Shown here one piece after another: positions 15,831 to 24,275 of a stretch of DNA of 64,000 bases. Where the stretch lies: positions 470,865 to 534,864 of the forward strand of contig NZ_LMCM01000006.1 in assembly GCF_001426245.1 (NCBI RefSeq), given 5' to 3'. Within the stretch, counting starts at the first letter, position 1; every line of letters begins with the position of its first letter. Made by a program: the position numbers and the translations under genes. Below the pieces are notes generated by a model, which made no database searches, was not told the origin of the DNA, and saw only the letters and a program-made list of their open reading frames with translations. This DNA comes from Phycicoccus sp. Root101 (GTDB lineage Bacteria; Actinomycetota; Actinomycetes; Actinomycetales; Dermatophilaceae).

Positions 15831-18593
15831 TTGCCGACCCCCCTCGTCCGCACCAAGCTGCACGTCCCTCCCGCGCGCGACGACCTGGTCCCCCGGCCAC
15901 GGCTGTCCTCCCGGCTGTCGGCCCCCTCGGCCGGCCACCCCGACCGACGCTCCGGGGGCCTCCACGGCTCCGTGGGCCCGCGGCTGGTGCTGGTGTCGGC
16001 GCCACCCGGCTTCGGCAAGTCCACGCTCCTCGCGACCTGGGCGGCCACGGCAGCGGCCGCCGGGCGCGCCGTCGCGTGGGTGTCGTTGGAGTCCTCCGAA
16101 CGCCACCCCGACACCTTCTGGGCCCACGTCGTCGCAGCCCTCGAGCAGGCCGCCCCGGGGGTCGGTGCGGGCGCGGCGACCCTGCTCGACGACGGACGTA
16201 CCCCGGTCCGTGCCGCGATCACCCTGCTGCTCAACGAGCTCGCGGCCCACCCCGACGGGATCGACCTCGTCCTCGACGACTACCACCAGGTCGACGGCCC
16301 GCAGGTCGCGGCCGATGTCGAGTTCCTGCTCCAGCACCTGCCCCCGCAGGTGCGGCTGGTGATCGGCACGCGTGCCGACCCCGACCTCCCGCTGGCCCGG
16401 TTGCGGGCCCGCGGCGAGCTGCTCGAGGTCCGGGCCGCAGACCTGCGCTTCACCGGCGACGAGGTGACCGCCTACCTCAACGGCGTCGTGGGCCTGGGTC
16501 TGCGGGCCAGCGACATCGTGGCCCTCGAGGGCCGGACCGAGGGGTGGATCGCGGCCCTGCAGCTGGCGGCCCTGTCGCTGCGGGACCGTCCTGATCCCAC
16601 CGCCTTCATCGCGGGTTTCGCCGGCGACGACCGGTACGTCGTCGACTACCTCGTGGAGGAGGTGGTGGCCCGCCAACCCGAGGAGGTGCGCCGGTTCCTG
16701 CTCGACACCTCGGTCCTCGACCGCCTCAGCGGTCCGCTCTGCGATGCCGTCACCGGGGGCGACGACGGCCGTTCCGTGCTGCAGCAGCTCGAGCGGTTGA
16801 ACCTCTTCGTCGTCCCCCTCGACGACACCCGGCAGTGGTACCGCTACCACCACCTCTTCGCCGAGGTGCTGCGCTCCCACCTCGACGACGAGGCGCCGGG
16901 GCGCGCCGTCGAGCTCCACGGGCGCGCAGCCCGCTGGTATGCCGCCCACGGCGAGCCCGAGGCGGCGGTGCGTCACGCCGTGGCCGGCCACGATGTCGAG
17001 CTCGCGGCCGACGTCGTCGAGGGGTGCGTGATCGGCATGCTGCGCGACCGCCGGGAGAGCACCGTCCGACGCTGGATCGCCGACATCCCCGCGGTGGTCG
17101 CGCACCGGCGCCCGGTCCTGGCGCTCGGGCTCATCGGGGCCCTCATGTCCAGCGGCGAATTTGCCGATGTCGAGGAGCGCCTGGGCGACCTCCAGTCGGT
17201 CCTCGACGACCCCCCACCGGACACGCGCGTGCTGGTCGCCTCGGAGCTCCCACGCCTGCGAGGGGCGATGGAGACCTACCGGGCGGCGCTCGCCCTGGTC
17301 CGCGGCGACCTGGCCGGCGCCACCGCCCACGCCGACCTCGCGGTGGCGCGGGCAGCGCCCGGTGACGACCTCACCGTGGCTGCCGGGTCAGCCCTGTCCG
17401 GTCTGGCCTCGTGGGCCACGGGGGACCTCGACACCGCCCACCGCGGCTACTCCGCCGCGGTCGCGGGCCTGCGCCGGGCCGGCAACCACTCCGACGTGCT
17501 GGGCTGCTCGATCACCCTGGCCGACCTGCGCATCACCCAGGGACGTCTCGGTGATGCGGTGGACACCTACGAGGGGGCCCTGCGCCTGGCGGAACAGCAC
17601 TCGGAGGGCGGCGCCCTGCGAGGCAGCGCGGACATGATGGTGGGCCTGGCCATGGTCGCCCTCGAGCGCGGTGAGCTGTCGGCCGCCGCGGAGCACCTCC
17701 GTCGCGCGGACGAGCTCGGCGAGCCCAACGGGCTGCCCCAGCATCCCTACCGCCTGCGCGTCGCCCGGGCCGGCCTGCTCCGGGCGACGGCAGACCCGGC
17801 GGGGACGATCCGTCTGCTCGAGGAGGCGGACCGCGTCTACGTCGGGGACTTCTCACCGAACGTCCGGCCCGTCCCGGCGCAACGGGCCAGGGCGCTCCTC
17901 GCCGTGGACCGTCTCGTCGACGCCCTCGACTGGGTGCGCGAGCAGCACCTCGGCGCGGACGACGAGCTCCACTACGTGCGGGAGTACGAACACCTCACTC
18001 TCGCGCGGATCCTGTTGCGCCAGAACGCACTCGAAGGTTCGACCCGCATCCTCGGAGCGGCCGAGGACCTCCTCGGCCGGCTCCACGAGGCGGCCCAGGG
18101 CGGCGGGCGGACCGGGACGGTGATCGAGACCCTGGTCCTGCAGTCCCTCGCCCACCGGGCCCGGCACGGCCGTCGGGACGAGCCCGGCGCCATACGCGTC
18201 CTCGAACAGGCCGTGCGCCTGGCGGAGGTGGAGGGCCACGTCCGCGTCTTCGTCGACGAGGGGTCGCCGATGCGCAGCCTGATGGAGGCGTTGGTCCGCG
18301 CGAACCCGACGTGGGGCCACCCTCGTCGAGTCCTTGACGGATTCCGTTCTGTGCCAACACCTCCCGCACCGGCAGTGCAAGGGTTGGTCGACCCCCTGAG
18401 CGGGCGAGAGCTCGACGTGCTCCGGCTGCTGGCGAGCGACCTCGACGGGCCTGCCATCGCGCGCGAGCTCGTGGTGTCGCTCAACACCGTCCGCACCCAC
18501 ACCAAGAGCATCTACGCCAAGCTCGGCGTCAACAGCCGGCTCACCGCCGTGACGCGCGGCCGAGAGCTCGGCCTGCTCCCCGACCGACGCTGA
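15831..18593 (+). CDS. Large ATP-binding LuxR (LAL, MalT-like) transcriptional regulator
   Basis: A 920-residue regulator. The N-terminal motif VRTKLHVPPARDDLVPRPRL is typical of the MalT/LAL group. Walker A is APPGFGKST (57-65) and Walker B LDLVLDDYH near 145. A long helical TPR-like arm covers about 350-830, and the C-terminal LuxR HTH lies at about 852-915 (LSGRELDVLRLLA, then SLNTVRTHTKSIYAKLGV). Such proteins bind an inducer and ATP before activating promoters. The start is TTG at 15831, supported by GAGGTGA six bases upstream. The target is unknown; the tandem repeats just downstream at 18632-18670 are a candidate site. Confidence 0.9.
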   Translation: MPTPLVRTKLHVPPARDDLVPRPRLSSRLSAPSAGHPDRRSGGLHGSVGPRLVLVSAPPGFGKSTLLATWAATAAAAGRAVAWVSLESSERHPDTFWAHVVAALEQAAPGVGAGAATLLDDGRTPVRAAITLLLNELAAHPDGIDLVLDDYHQVDGPQVAADVEFLLQHLPPQVRLVIGTRADPDLPLARLRARGELLEVRAADLRFTGDEVTAYLNGVVGLGLRASDIVALEGRTEGWIAALQLAALSLRDRPDPTAFIAGFAGDDRYVVDYLVEEVVARQPEEVRRFLLDTSVLDRLSGPLCDAVTGGDDGRSVLQQLERLNLFVVPLDDTRQWYRYHHLFAEVLRSHLDDEAPGRAVELHGRAARWYAAHGEPEAAVRHAVAGHDVELAADVVEGCVIGMLRDRRESTVRRWIADIPAVVAHRRPVLALGLIGALMSSGEFADVEERLGDLQSVLDDPPPDTRVLVASELPRLRGAMETYRAALALVRGDLAGATAHADLAVARAAPGDDLTVAAGSALSGLASWATGDLDTAHRGYSAAVAGLRRAGNHSDVLGCSITLADLRITQGRLGDAVDTYEGALRLAEQHSEGGALRGSADMMVGLAMVALERGELSAAAEHLRRADELGEPNGLPQHPYRLRVARAGLLRATADPAGTIRLLEEADRVYVGDFSPNVRPVPAQRARALLAVDRLVDALDWVREQHLGADDELHYVREYEHLTLARILLRQNALEGSTRILGAAEDLLGRLHEAAQGGGRTGTVIETLVLQSLAHRARHGRRDEPGAIRVLEQAVRLAEVEGHVRVFVDEGSPMRSLMEALVRANPTWGHPRRVLDGFRSVPTPPAPAVQGLVDPLSGRELDVLRLLASDLDGPAIARELVVSLNTVRTHTKSIYAKLGVNSRLTAVTRGRELGLLPDRR

Positions 18594-18631
18594 CGGCCCC
18601 ACCCGGGGGGCGCCGCCCGGGACCCCCCTGC

Positions 18632-18670
18632 GACCACCACGCAGGACCACCAGGCAGGACCACCACACGG
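18632..18670 (+). repeat. Three 13-bp tandem repeats upstream of the DUF4386 gene
   Basis: GACCACCACGCAG, GACCACCAGGCAG and GACCACCACACGG follow one another without gap. They begin 38 bp after the LuxR stop and end 52 bp before the next start. The last copy also forms one arm of an inverted repeat, CACCACA...TGTGGTG (18660-18685). The layout suggests a regulator-binding array. Confidence 0.7.
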
Positions 18671-18722
18671 TTCACCAGATGTGGTGAGGCCAGGCCGCCA
18701 CCGGCGCTCCTAGGTTTCGGGC

Positions 18723-19754
18723 ATGGACACCGCACCGACCAGCTGCCCGGACGAGTCCGGGTGGTACGAGATCCGCCTCCGCAGCCGTCTCGAGCCGCGG
18801 TGGGCGACCCGGTTCGAGGGCATGGCCCTGACCACCCGTGACGGCTTCAGCCAGCTCAGCGGTCCCGTCGCCGACCAGGCCGCCCTGCACGGCCTGCTCC
18901 AGCAGCTCCGCGACCTCGGGCTGCCCCTGGCCTCGGTCACGCAGCCCGACCACGGGACCCACCCGGCACACCACGGCACGACCCCTCACCCACAGGAGCC
19001 TGACATGACCACCACCGCCGCAGCACCGCCCGTCCTGACCGGAGGGGCGCCCATCGACGCCACGCGCAACCACACCCGACTGGCAGGCATCTTCTACCTG
19101 CTCACGTTCGCGTCCTCCATCCCCGCGCTCATCCTGCTCGGGCCCGTCCTCCACGACGCCGACTACATCACCGGCGGCGGACAGGACACCCGCGTCATCT
19201 GGGGCTGCGTCCTCGACGTCGTGAACGCCCTGACCGCCGTCGGGTCCGCGGTCGCCCTGTTCCCGGTGCTGAAGCGGCGCAACGAGTCCATGGCACTGGG
19301 TTTCGTCACCTCTCGTCTGATGGAGGGCGCCGTCGTGATGATCGGGGTGGTGAGCCTCCTGGCCGTGGTCACCCTGCGCCAGGACGCGGCCGGCCTCGCC
19401 GGTGACGCGACGGCCCTGACGGCCACCGGGCAGGCGCTCGTGGCCGTGCGGAACTGGACCTTCCTGCTCGGGCCCGGGCTCATGCCGGCCCTCAACGCCA
19501 TCCTCCTCGCCACCGTCCTGCACCGCGCACGGCTCGTGCCCCGCCTAATCACCACCGTGGGACTGGTCGGTGCACCGCTGCTCCTGGGCTCGGTCCTCGC
19601 CACGCTGTTCGGTGCCTTCGACCAGGTCTCCCCCGTCGCCTCGGTCCTGGCCCTCCCGATCGCGGCGTGGGAGCTCGCCCTCGGCTGCTGGATGACCTTC
19701 AAGGGCTTCGACCGCAGGGCCGTGGCCGCCCTGCCCGCCCGCAGCGACGCCTGA
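18723..19754 (+). CDS. DUF4386-like membrane protein with an in-frame N-terminal ACT-like small domain
   Basis: Two parts share one frame. Residues 1-93 form a small soluble unit (SGWYEIRLRSRLEPRWATRF, then QAALHGLLQQLRDLGLPLAS), a type I know as a separate short protein. From Met95 (ATG at 19005) the sequence is a DUF4386-type six-helix membrane protein (RLAGIFYLLTFASSIPALIL). CAGGAG lies six bases before that ATG, so it may also be translated on its own. The first start ATG at 18723 is six bases after TAGGTT and probably leaderless. No stop separates the two parts, so fusion or dual start is possible. Confidence 0.7.
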   Translation: MDTAPTSCPDESGWYEIRLRSRLEPRWATRFEGMALTTRDGFSQLSGPVADQAALHGLLQQLRDLGLPLASVTQPDHGTHPAHHGTTPHPQEPDMTTTAAAPPVLTGGAPIDATRNHTRLAGIFYLLTFASSIPALILLGPVLHDADYITGGGQDTRVIWGCVLDVVNALTAVGSAVALFPVLKRRNESMALGFVTSRLMEGAVVMIGVVSLLAVVTLRQDAAGLAGDATALTATGQALVAVRNWTFLLGPGLMPALNAILLATVLHRARLVPRLITTVGLVGAPLLLGSVLATLFGAFDQVSPVASVLALPIAAWELALGCWMTFKGFDRRAVAALPARSDA

Positions 19755-19790
19755 CCGGTCACGCATCCCGGGCCACGCCCGACCCATCGC

Positions 19791-19828
19791 CCCGAGGGCG
19801 GCGCCGCAGCTGCGGCGCCGTCCTCGGG
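19791..19828 (+). terminator. Strong hairpin after the DUF4386 gene
   Basis: CCCGAGGGCGGCGCCGCAG pairs with CTGCGGCGCCGTCCTCGGG, 19-base arms with one G-T pair and no loop bases beyond the centre. It lies 37 bp after the stop at 19754. No U-run follows, as is common in this kind of genome. Confidence 0.7.
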
Positions 19829-19867
19829 CCACGACCCGTGTCGGTGGCCCGTGGCACCATCTCCCTC

Positions 19868-20452
19868 GTGAGCGAGGAGCGCCGGACCGCCTACCGCACC
19901 GCACCCCTGACCATCGAGACGTGGCCGGACTTCAGCGCGCTCGTCGAGGCCAACAACGGCGTATGGGGCGGGTGCTGGTGCATGGGGTTCCATCCCGAGG
20001 GCGTCGGCGCGGGCCACACGCGCGAGGGAAACCGGCAGGCGAAGCTCGGGCACGTCGAACGCGGCACGGTGCACCAGGTGCTCGTCTACGACGACGCGAC
20101 CTGCGTGGGCTGGTGCCAGTACGGCTCGCCGGTCGAGCTCCCCAACATCCAGAACCGCGCGAGGTACGAGCGCGGTGCGGACGTCCTCCCCGACTGGCGC
20201 ATCGGGTGCATCTTCACCGGTGCGAAGCACCGTGGCGCGGGGGTCGCCCGGGCTGCCGTCGACGGCGCCCTCGAGGCCATCCGGGCGGCCGGGGGCGGTG
20301 TGGTCGAGGCCTACCCCGAGCAGACCGCCGAGCGTCCTCCGCAGCGAGGCGCCTACCTGCACACCGGCCCGGAGGAGCTCTTCGAGCAGTTCGGCTTCGT
20401 CCGTGACCGGCAGATCGCCAAGTGGCGCTGGGTCATGCGCACCACGGTCTGA
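19868..20452 (+). CDS. GNAT-family N-acetyltransferase
   Basis: A 194-residue acetyl-CoA-dependent acyltransferase. The N-terminal WGGCWCMGFHPEG motif and the V-G-W-C-Q-Y-G strand followed by GAKHRGAGVARAAVDGALEA (acetyl-CoA pyrophosphate loop, R-G-A-G-V-A) fit a GNAT subgroup common in actinobacteria. The acceptor substrate is unknown. The GTG at 19868 is seven bases after CACCAT, a possible leaderless start; the longer frame from 19667 runs back into the preceding gene and is rejected. It ends 15 bp from the convergent AHSA1 gene. Confidence 0.8.
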   Translation: MSEERRTAYRTAPLTIETWPDFSALVEANNGVWGGCWCMGFHPEGVGAGHTREGNRQAKLGHVERGTVHQVLVYDDATCVGWCQYGSPVELPNIQNRARYERGADVLPDWRIGCIFTGAKHRGAGVARAAVDGALEAIRAAGGGVVEAYPEQTAERPPQRGAYLHTGPEELFEQFGFVRDRQIAKWRWVMRTTV

Positions 20453-20467
20453 GCCACCTGCGGCCGC

Positions 20468-21001
20468 TCAGGGGGACGTCGCGGCCCCGGCGTCCTGGTA
20501 ACGGGGAGTGAGCTCGGTCCACCGTGCGTGCCAGGCCGGGGCGGGCTGCTCGGCGGACCACCCCGTGGCGTGGACGGGCCCGTCGCCACGCAGGGACCGT
20601 CCGAGGTCCTCGAGGTGGGCCTGCCAGCCGGCGCCGTAGAAGGCCAGCGCACCCACCGGCAGCCCGCGCTCCTCCACCACGAGGCGGGTGCCGGAACCCT
20701 CGACGGTGAACCAGGCCTCGATCGTGGAGGCCTCGTCCGACCCCGGCTCGGAGCTGATCAGGAGGTGGTGCGGTGCGTCGCAGACCTCGATCCGCACCGG
20801 CCCCGCCCACGAGCTCGTGAACACCGCCTGCGCGGTGCCGCCCTCCCGCAGGTCGCCGGACACCTCGGCGATCCAGCGCGCCAGCCGCTCGGGGACGGTG
20901 CACGCGTCCCACAGGTCGTGGATGTCGGTGTCGTAGACGTCCTCCACGCGTACTGCTCCCCTGGTCTGGTCCAGGGCCCTCATCGTCCCGTTGACGGTCA
21001 T
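20468..21001 (-). CDS. SRPBCC/AHSA1-family protein
   Basis: A 177-residue START-like ligand-binding protein (activator of Hsp90 ATPase homologue type). It opens with VRVEDVYDTDIHDLWDACTV and contains PERLARWIAEVSGDLREGG, the usual fold signature, with a closing GWQAHLEDLGRSLRG helix. The ATG at 21001 lies eight bases after the ArsR stop, so the pair is one operon. ArsR-AHSA1 pairs are common, with the AHSA1 partner thought to bind a small molecule; nothing shows which. The upstream extension to 21085 is antisense noise. Confidence 0.82.
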   Translation of the reverse strand: MTVNGTMRALDQTRGAVRVEDVYDTDIHDLWDACTVPERLARWIAEVSGDLREGGTAQAVFTSSWAGPVRIEVCDAPHHLLISSEPGSDEASTIEAWFTVEGSGTRLVVEERGLPVGALAFYGAGWQAHLEDLGRSLRGDGPVHATGWSAEQPAPAWHARWTELTPRYQDAGAATSP

Positions 21002-21009
21002 CTGCGTGC

Positions 21010-21315
21010 CTACTTTCCTCGAGCGATCTCCGTGTGCAGCGCACCGAGGCGGTTCTGCCACAGGGCGCGGTAGTCCTCCAGCCACTCGTCGACCTCGACG
21101 AGCGCCTCGGGCCTCAGGCTGTAGATCCGGCGCTGCGCGTCCTGGCGGACCTCGACCAGCCCGGCCTCCCGCATCACCCGCAGGTGCCGTGACACCCCGG
21201 GCCTCGCGATGGGCAGGGCGTCGGCGAGCTCGCCCGCGGTGGCCGGGTGGTCCCGAAGGATCCCCATCACCGTGCGCCTGCTCGGGTCCGCCAACGCCTG
21301 CAGCACTGCATCCAT
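21010..21315 (-). CDS. ArsR-family transcriptional regulator
   Basis: A compact 101-residue winged-helix repressor. The HTH is ATAGELADALPIARPGVSRHL (about 25-45), followed by the wing RVMREAGLVEVRQDAQRRIYSL. No cysteine pair for metal sensing is visible, so it is probably not an arsenic or cadmium sensor. The ATG at 21315 is six bases after TACTCT, a leaderless promoter, and an inverted repeat covers the promoter (21323-21358). Operon with the AHSA1 gene. Confidence 0.87.
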   Translation of the reverse strand: MDAVLQALADPSRRTVMGILRDHPATAGELADALPIARPGVSRHLRVMREAGLVEVRQDAQRRIYSLRPEALVEVDEWLEDYRALWQNRLGALHTEIARGK

Positions 21316-21322
21316 GCAGCGA

Positions 21323-21358
21323 GAGTACCCGGTCGGTTACGTACCCGCAAGGGTACTC
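21323..21358. promoter_or_regulatory. Inverted repeat overlapping the arsR promoter
   Basis: GAGTACCC (21323-21330) and GGGTACTC (21351-21358) are perfect 8-bp inverted arms 20 bp apart, and the first arm includes the TACTCT -10 box of the ArsR gene. A further GTACCC lies in the centre. This is a good candidate for the autoregulatory operator. Confidence 0.6.
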
Positions 21359-21455
21359 ATCGAGGAACCCTGAGGCCGCCTCAGGGTGCGGTCAGGGACG
21401 GGCAGGGGTTCCTCCCCGATGTGGCGGGCACCCGTGCGGCGACACGATGCTCGTC

Positions 21456-22358
21456 ATGATCACCGTCGAATCACTCACCAAGACCTACGGACGCGCGATG
21501 ACCGCCGTCGACGACGTCTCGTTCACTGCGGCCACCGGTCGGGTGACCGGCTTCCTCGGCCCGAACGGCGCCGGCAAGTCGACCACCATGCGCATCATGG
21601 TCGGCCTCACCCCTCCCACCTCCGGGACCGTCACCATGGACGGGCACCGGTTCGCCGACCTGCCGAACCCCGGTGCCGAGGTCGGCGTCCTGCTCGACGC
21701 TTCGGCGCAGCACGCCGGCCGGACCGGGCGCGAGATCCTCACCCTGGCCCAGCGGACGATGGGGCTGCCCCGCACGCGGGTCCAGGAGATGCTCGACCTG
21801 GTCAGCCTGACCTCCGCGGAGGCCGACCGCCGGGTCCGCGACTACTCGTTGGGCATGCGTCAACGGCTCGGGATCGGCACCGCGCTCCTCGGCGACCCGC
21901 GCATCCTCATCCTGGACGAGCCGGCCAACGGGCTCGACCCTGCCGGGATCCGCTGGATGCGTGACCTCCTGCGCGGGTTCGCGGACCAGGGCGGGACCGT
22001 CCTGCTCTCCTCCCACCTCCTGCACGAGATCGAGGTCATCGCCGACGACCTCGTCGTCATCGGGCACGGGCGGATCGTGGCCCAGGGAACCAAGGCCGAC
22101 CTCCTCGCCGCTGCGGGCACCCTCGCCCGCACCCGTGACGCCGCGGCCCTCGCCCGCGCGATGGAGCAGGCCGGACTCACCGCCACCGTGCACGCCGACG
22201 GCAGCGTGCGCACCGACGCCTCGCCCGACCAGGTCGGTGAGGCGGCCCTCGCCGCACGTGTGGTGCTCACCGAGCTCCGTGCCGCCGAGGGGGCAGGGCT
22301 CGAGGAGATGTTCCTCGAGCTCACCGCAGACACCCAGCGCGAAGGAGCAGCAGCATGA
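21456..22358 (+). CDS. ABC transporter ATP-binding protein
   Basis: A 300-residue ATPase of the drug/antibiotic exporter type. Walker A is GPNGAGKST (35-43), the signature YSLGMRQRLGIG follows, then Walker B ILILDEPANGLD and the H-loop LLSSHLLHE. A C-terminal domain of about 80 residues resembles that of bacitracin-type exporters. ATG at 21456 begins the conserved MITVESLTKTYG; CACGAT lies seven bases upstream, so it may be leaderless. Its stop overlaps the permease start (ATGA). Confidence 0.9.
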   Translation: MITVESLTKTYGRAMTAVDDVSFTAATGRVTGFLGPNGAGKSTTMRIMVGLTPPTSGTVTMDGHRFADLPNPGAEVGVLLDASAQHAGRTGREILTLAQRTMGLPRTRVQEMLDLVSLTSAEADRRVRDYSLGMRQRLGIGTALLGDPRILILDEPANGLDPAGIRWMRDLLRGFADQGGTVLLSSHLLHEIEVIADDLVVIGHGRIVAQGTKADLLAAAGTLARTRDAAALARAMEQAGLTATVHADGSVRTDASPDQVGEAALAARVVLTELRAAEGAGLEEMFLELTADTQREGAAA

Positions 22359-23197
22359 CCACCACGACCCTGACCCCGTCGACCCCGACCGCGGGCCCGC
22401 CCCGGTCCACGAGCGGCACCGTCGCGCCCCGTCCCCGGAGCACGCAGACGCGCATCCCCCTGACCCGTCTCGTCGGGGTCGAGCTGCGCAAGATGTTCGA
22501 CACCCGCGCCGGGTTCTGGCTGATGGCGAGCCTGGTCATCACGAACCTCCTGGCCACCGCCGCGATCATCGTGTTCGCGCCCGACGACCAGCTGACGTTC
22601 GACAACTTCGCCGCGGCGATCGGCGCACCGATGACCGTCATCCTGCCCATGATCGGCATCCTCGCCGTGACGAGTGAGTGGACCCAGCGCAGCGGTCTGA
22701 CCACCTTCACCCTCGTCCCCCACCGCGGCCGGGTGCTGGGCGCGAAGTTCCTCGCCGCCACCGGTGTGGGGGTCGTGTCGATGTTCGTCGCCCTGGCCGT
22801 GGGCGCGGTCGGCACGCTCGTCGGCAGCGCCGTCGCCGGGGTCGACCCCGTCTGGAACGTCTCGGTGGCCCACTTCGCCCTGATCGTCCTCGGCAGCGTC
22901 CTCGGCATGCTGTTCGGCTTCATGCTCGGGCTGGTCATCCGCAACTCCGCCGGGGCGATCGTCACCTACTTCGTCTACACCCTGGTGCTGCCTCCCCTGT
23001 TGGGCCTGCTGGCCGCCAACCAGAAGTGGTTCGCCGACCTGCAGCCCTGGGTGGACTACAGCTACGCGCAGCGGCCGCTGTTCGACGGCACCCTGAACAG
23101 CCAGCAGTGGCAGCAGCTCGGGGTGTCCGGGGCGCTGTGGTTCCTCCTGCCGATGGCTGTCGGACTCCTCGTCGTCCGTCGCACCGAGGTGAAGTGA
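22355..23197 (+). CDS. ABC-2 type permease
   Basis: A 280-residue membrane partner of the preceding ATPase. The N-terminal 40 residues are Pro/Thr-rich and cytosolic; VELRKMFDTRAGFW introduces the first of about six helices, and the C-terminal FLLPMAVGLLVVRRTEVK ends in the cytosol. It overlaps the ATPase by 4 bp (ATGA), so both make one exporter. Substrate unknown. Confidence 0.88.
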   Translation: MTTTTLTPSTPTAGPPRSTSGTVAPRPRSTQTRIPLTRLVGVELRKMFDTRAGFWLMASLVITNLLATAAIIVFAPDDQLTFDNFAAAIGAPMTVILPMIGILAVTSEWTQRSGLTTFTLVPHRGRVLGAKFLAATGVGVVSMFVALAVGAVGTLVGSAVAGVDPVWNVSVAHFALIVLGSVLGMLFGFMLGLVIRNSAGAIVTYFVYTLVLPPLLGLLAANQKWFADLQPWVDYSYAQRPLFDGTLNSQQWQQLGVSGALWFLLPMAVGLLVVRRTEVK

Positions 23198-23210
23198 CCC
23201 GTACGGACGC

Positions 23211-23245
23211 AGGGCCCCCGAGTCGCCAGGCGACCCGGGGGCCCT
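23211..23245 (+). terminator. Strong terminator-like hairpin after the ABC operon
   Basis: AGGGCCCCCGAGTCGCC pairs with GGCGACCCGGGGGCCCT around one A, with a single mismatch, and is followed by TCCC. It begins 13 bases after the permease stop. Confidence 0.8.
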
Positions 23246-23270
23246 TCCCGTGCGTGGGTAGGGTCCTCAC

Positions 23271-24197
23271 ATGGGGCACCGAGCGTCAGGCGACCGCTGG
23301 GCCGGGGCGGCTCTACCGGTGCTGGACCAGGAGGGCGCTCGCCGCCTCGTCGCGGCCTACCTCGCGCAGCAGTGCGCCGCCCTCGTGGTCGGCGACCAGC
23401 GCCTCGGTGCCGGCGACGACTTCGCGGTCCACGACACGCGGGTCGCCGGTCGTCGGATCCGCAGCACGTTGCGGGTGTACTCACCGCTGTTCGACAGGGA
23501 GGCGGCCGATGCCCTCGATGGCGAGCTGCGTTGGTGGTCAGGGCTTCTCGGCGCCGTGCGCGACCTGCAAGTGCTCCAGGGCCGACTCGACACGCTGGTG
23601 TCCGGGGTCGACCCGGCACTGCCGCGGGACCGTGTCAGGGCTCGGATCGATGCCGCGCTGGAGCGGGACAGGCTCGAGCACTGGACCCGGGTCCGGGAGG
23701 CGCACGCCGGGGTGAGGCACCGCGCCCTCCTCGTTGCCGTCACGAGCTGGGGTGCCCGTCCGGCCTGGAGCGGCGGCGTCCTCCGGTCCTCCTCCGCCGT
23801 CGCCACGATGGTGGACAGGGCCGACCGGACGGTCGACCGGACGCTGCGCCCTGCGGCCGCCTCCGACGACCTCGACGAGCTGCACCGTGCCCGCAAGGCG
23901 GCGAAGCGGGCCCGGTATGCCGCAGAGGTGCTCTTGCCGGTCGTGGGACCGGCGGCCGCGAAGTCGGCACGGCGCCACGAGCGGCTGCAGAAGGCGCTGG
24001 GAGAGCACCGGGACTGCACCGTGGGTGCCGAGCTGCTGCTGCGGCTCGGCTCGGCCGCAGGCTCCTCGCCGGGCGAGAGCTTCGTGTTCGGCGTCCTCCA
24101 CGAACGCGAGCTGCGGAGGGCGCAGGCCCTCCGCGCGGAGGTGCAGGGCCTGGTTCGCCGACGCCGTCGACCCAGCGGCTCGCACGGCCCGAGGTGA
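23271..24197 (+). CDS. CHAD-domain protein
   Basis: A 308-residue all-helical protein with two CHAD halves: VHDTRVAGRRIRSTLRVYSP near 53-72 and LHRARKAAKRARYAAEVL near 203-220, both with the conserved His and Arg/Lys lines. CHAD domains bind polyphosphate. The CYTH triphosphatase domain often found with it is absent here and from the neighbours. The ATG at 23271 follows TAGGGT by six bases, a clear leaderless start. No partner gene is evident. Confidence 0.88.
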   Translation: MGHRASGDRWAGAALPVLDQEGARRLVAAYLAQQCAALVVGDQRLGAGDDFAVHDTRVAGRRIRSTLRVYSPLFDREAADALDGELRWWSGLLGAVRDLQVLQGRLDTLVSGVDPALPRDRVRARIDAALERDRLEHWTRVREAHAGVRHRALLVAVTSWGARPAWSGGVLRSSSAVATMVDRADRTVDRTLRPAAASDDLDELHRARKAAKRARYAAEVLLPVVGPAAAKSARRHERLQKALGEHRDCTVGAELLLRLGSAAGSSPGESFVFGVLHERELRRAQALRAEVQGLVRRRRRPSGSHGPR

Positions 24198-24236
24198 GGG
24201 GCAGGCACCCTGACCGCAGTGTGGACTAGTCCCTGA

Positions 24237-24269
24237 CCCGAGGAAATCCCGAGGTCCCGGCGGGACGGT
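24237..24269 (+). promoter_or_regulatory. SARP-type promoter of the multicopper oxidase operon
   Basis: CCCGAGG (24237-24243), four bases, CCCGAGG (24248-24254), nine bases, then a -10-like GACGGT (24264-24269). Heptamer direct repeats with an 11-bp period set close upstream of -10 are the known signature of SARP activators. GACGGT is six bases from the ATG at 24276, so the message is leaderless. The same arrangement is found at 31524-31556. Confidence 0.72.
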
Positions 24270-24275
24270 GACCTC

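Noticed and set aside
24226-24232. A third heptamer in phase with the oxidase SARP repeats
   Set aside because: CTAGTCC at the expected position does not match CCCGAGG.
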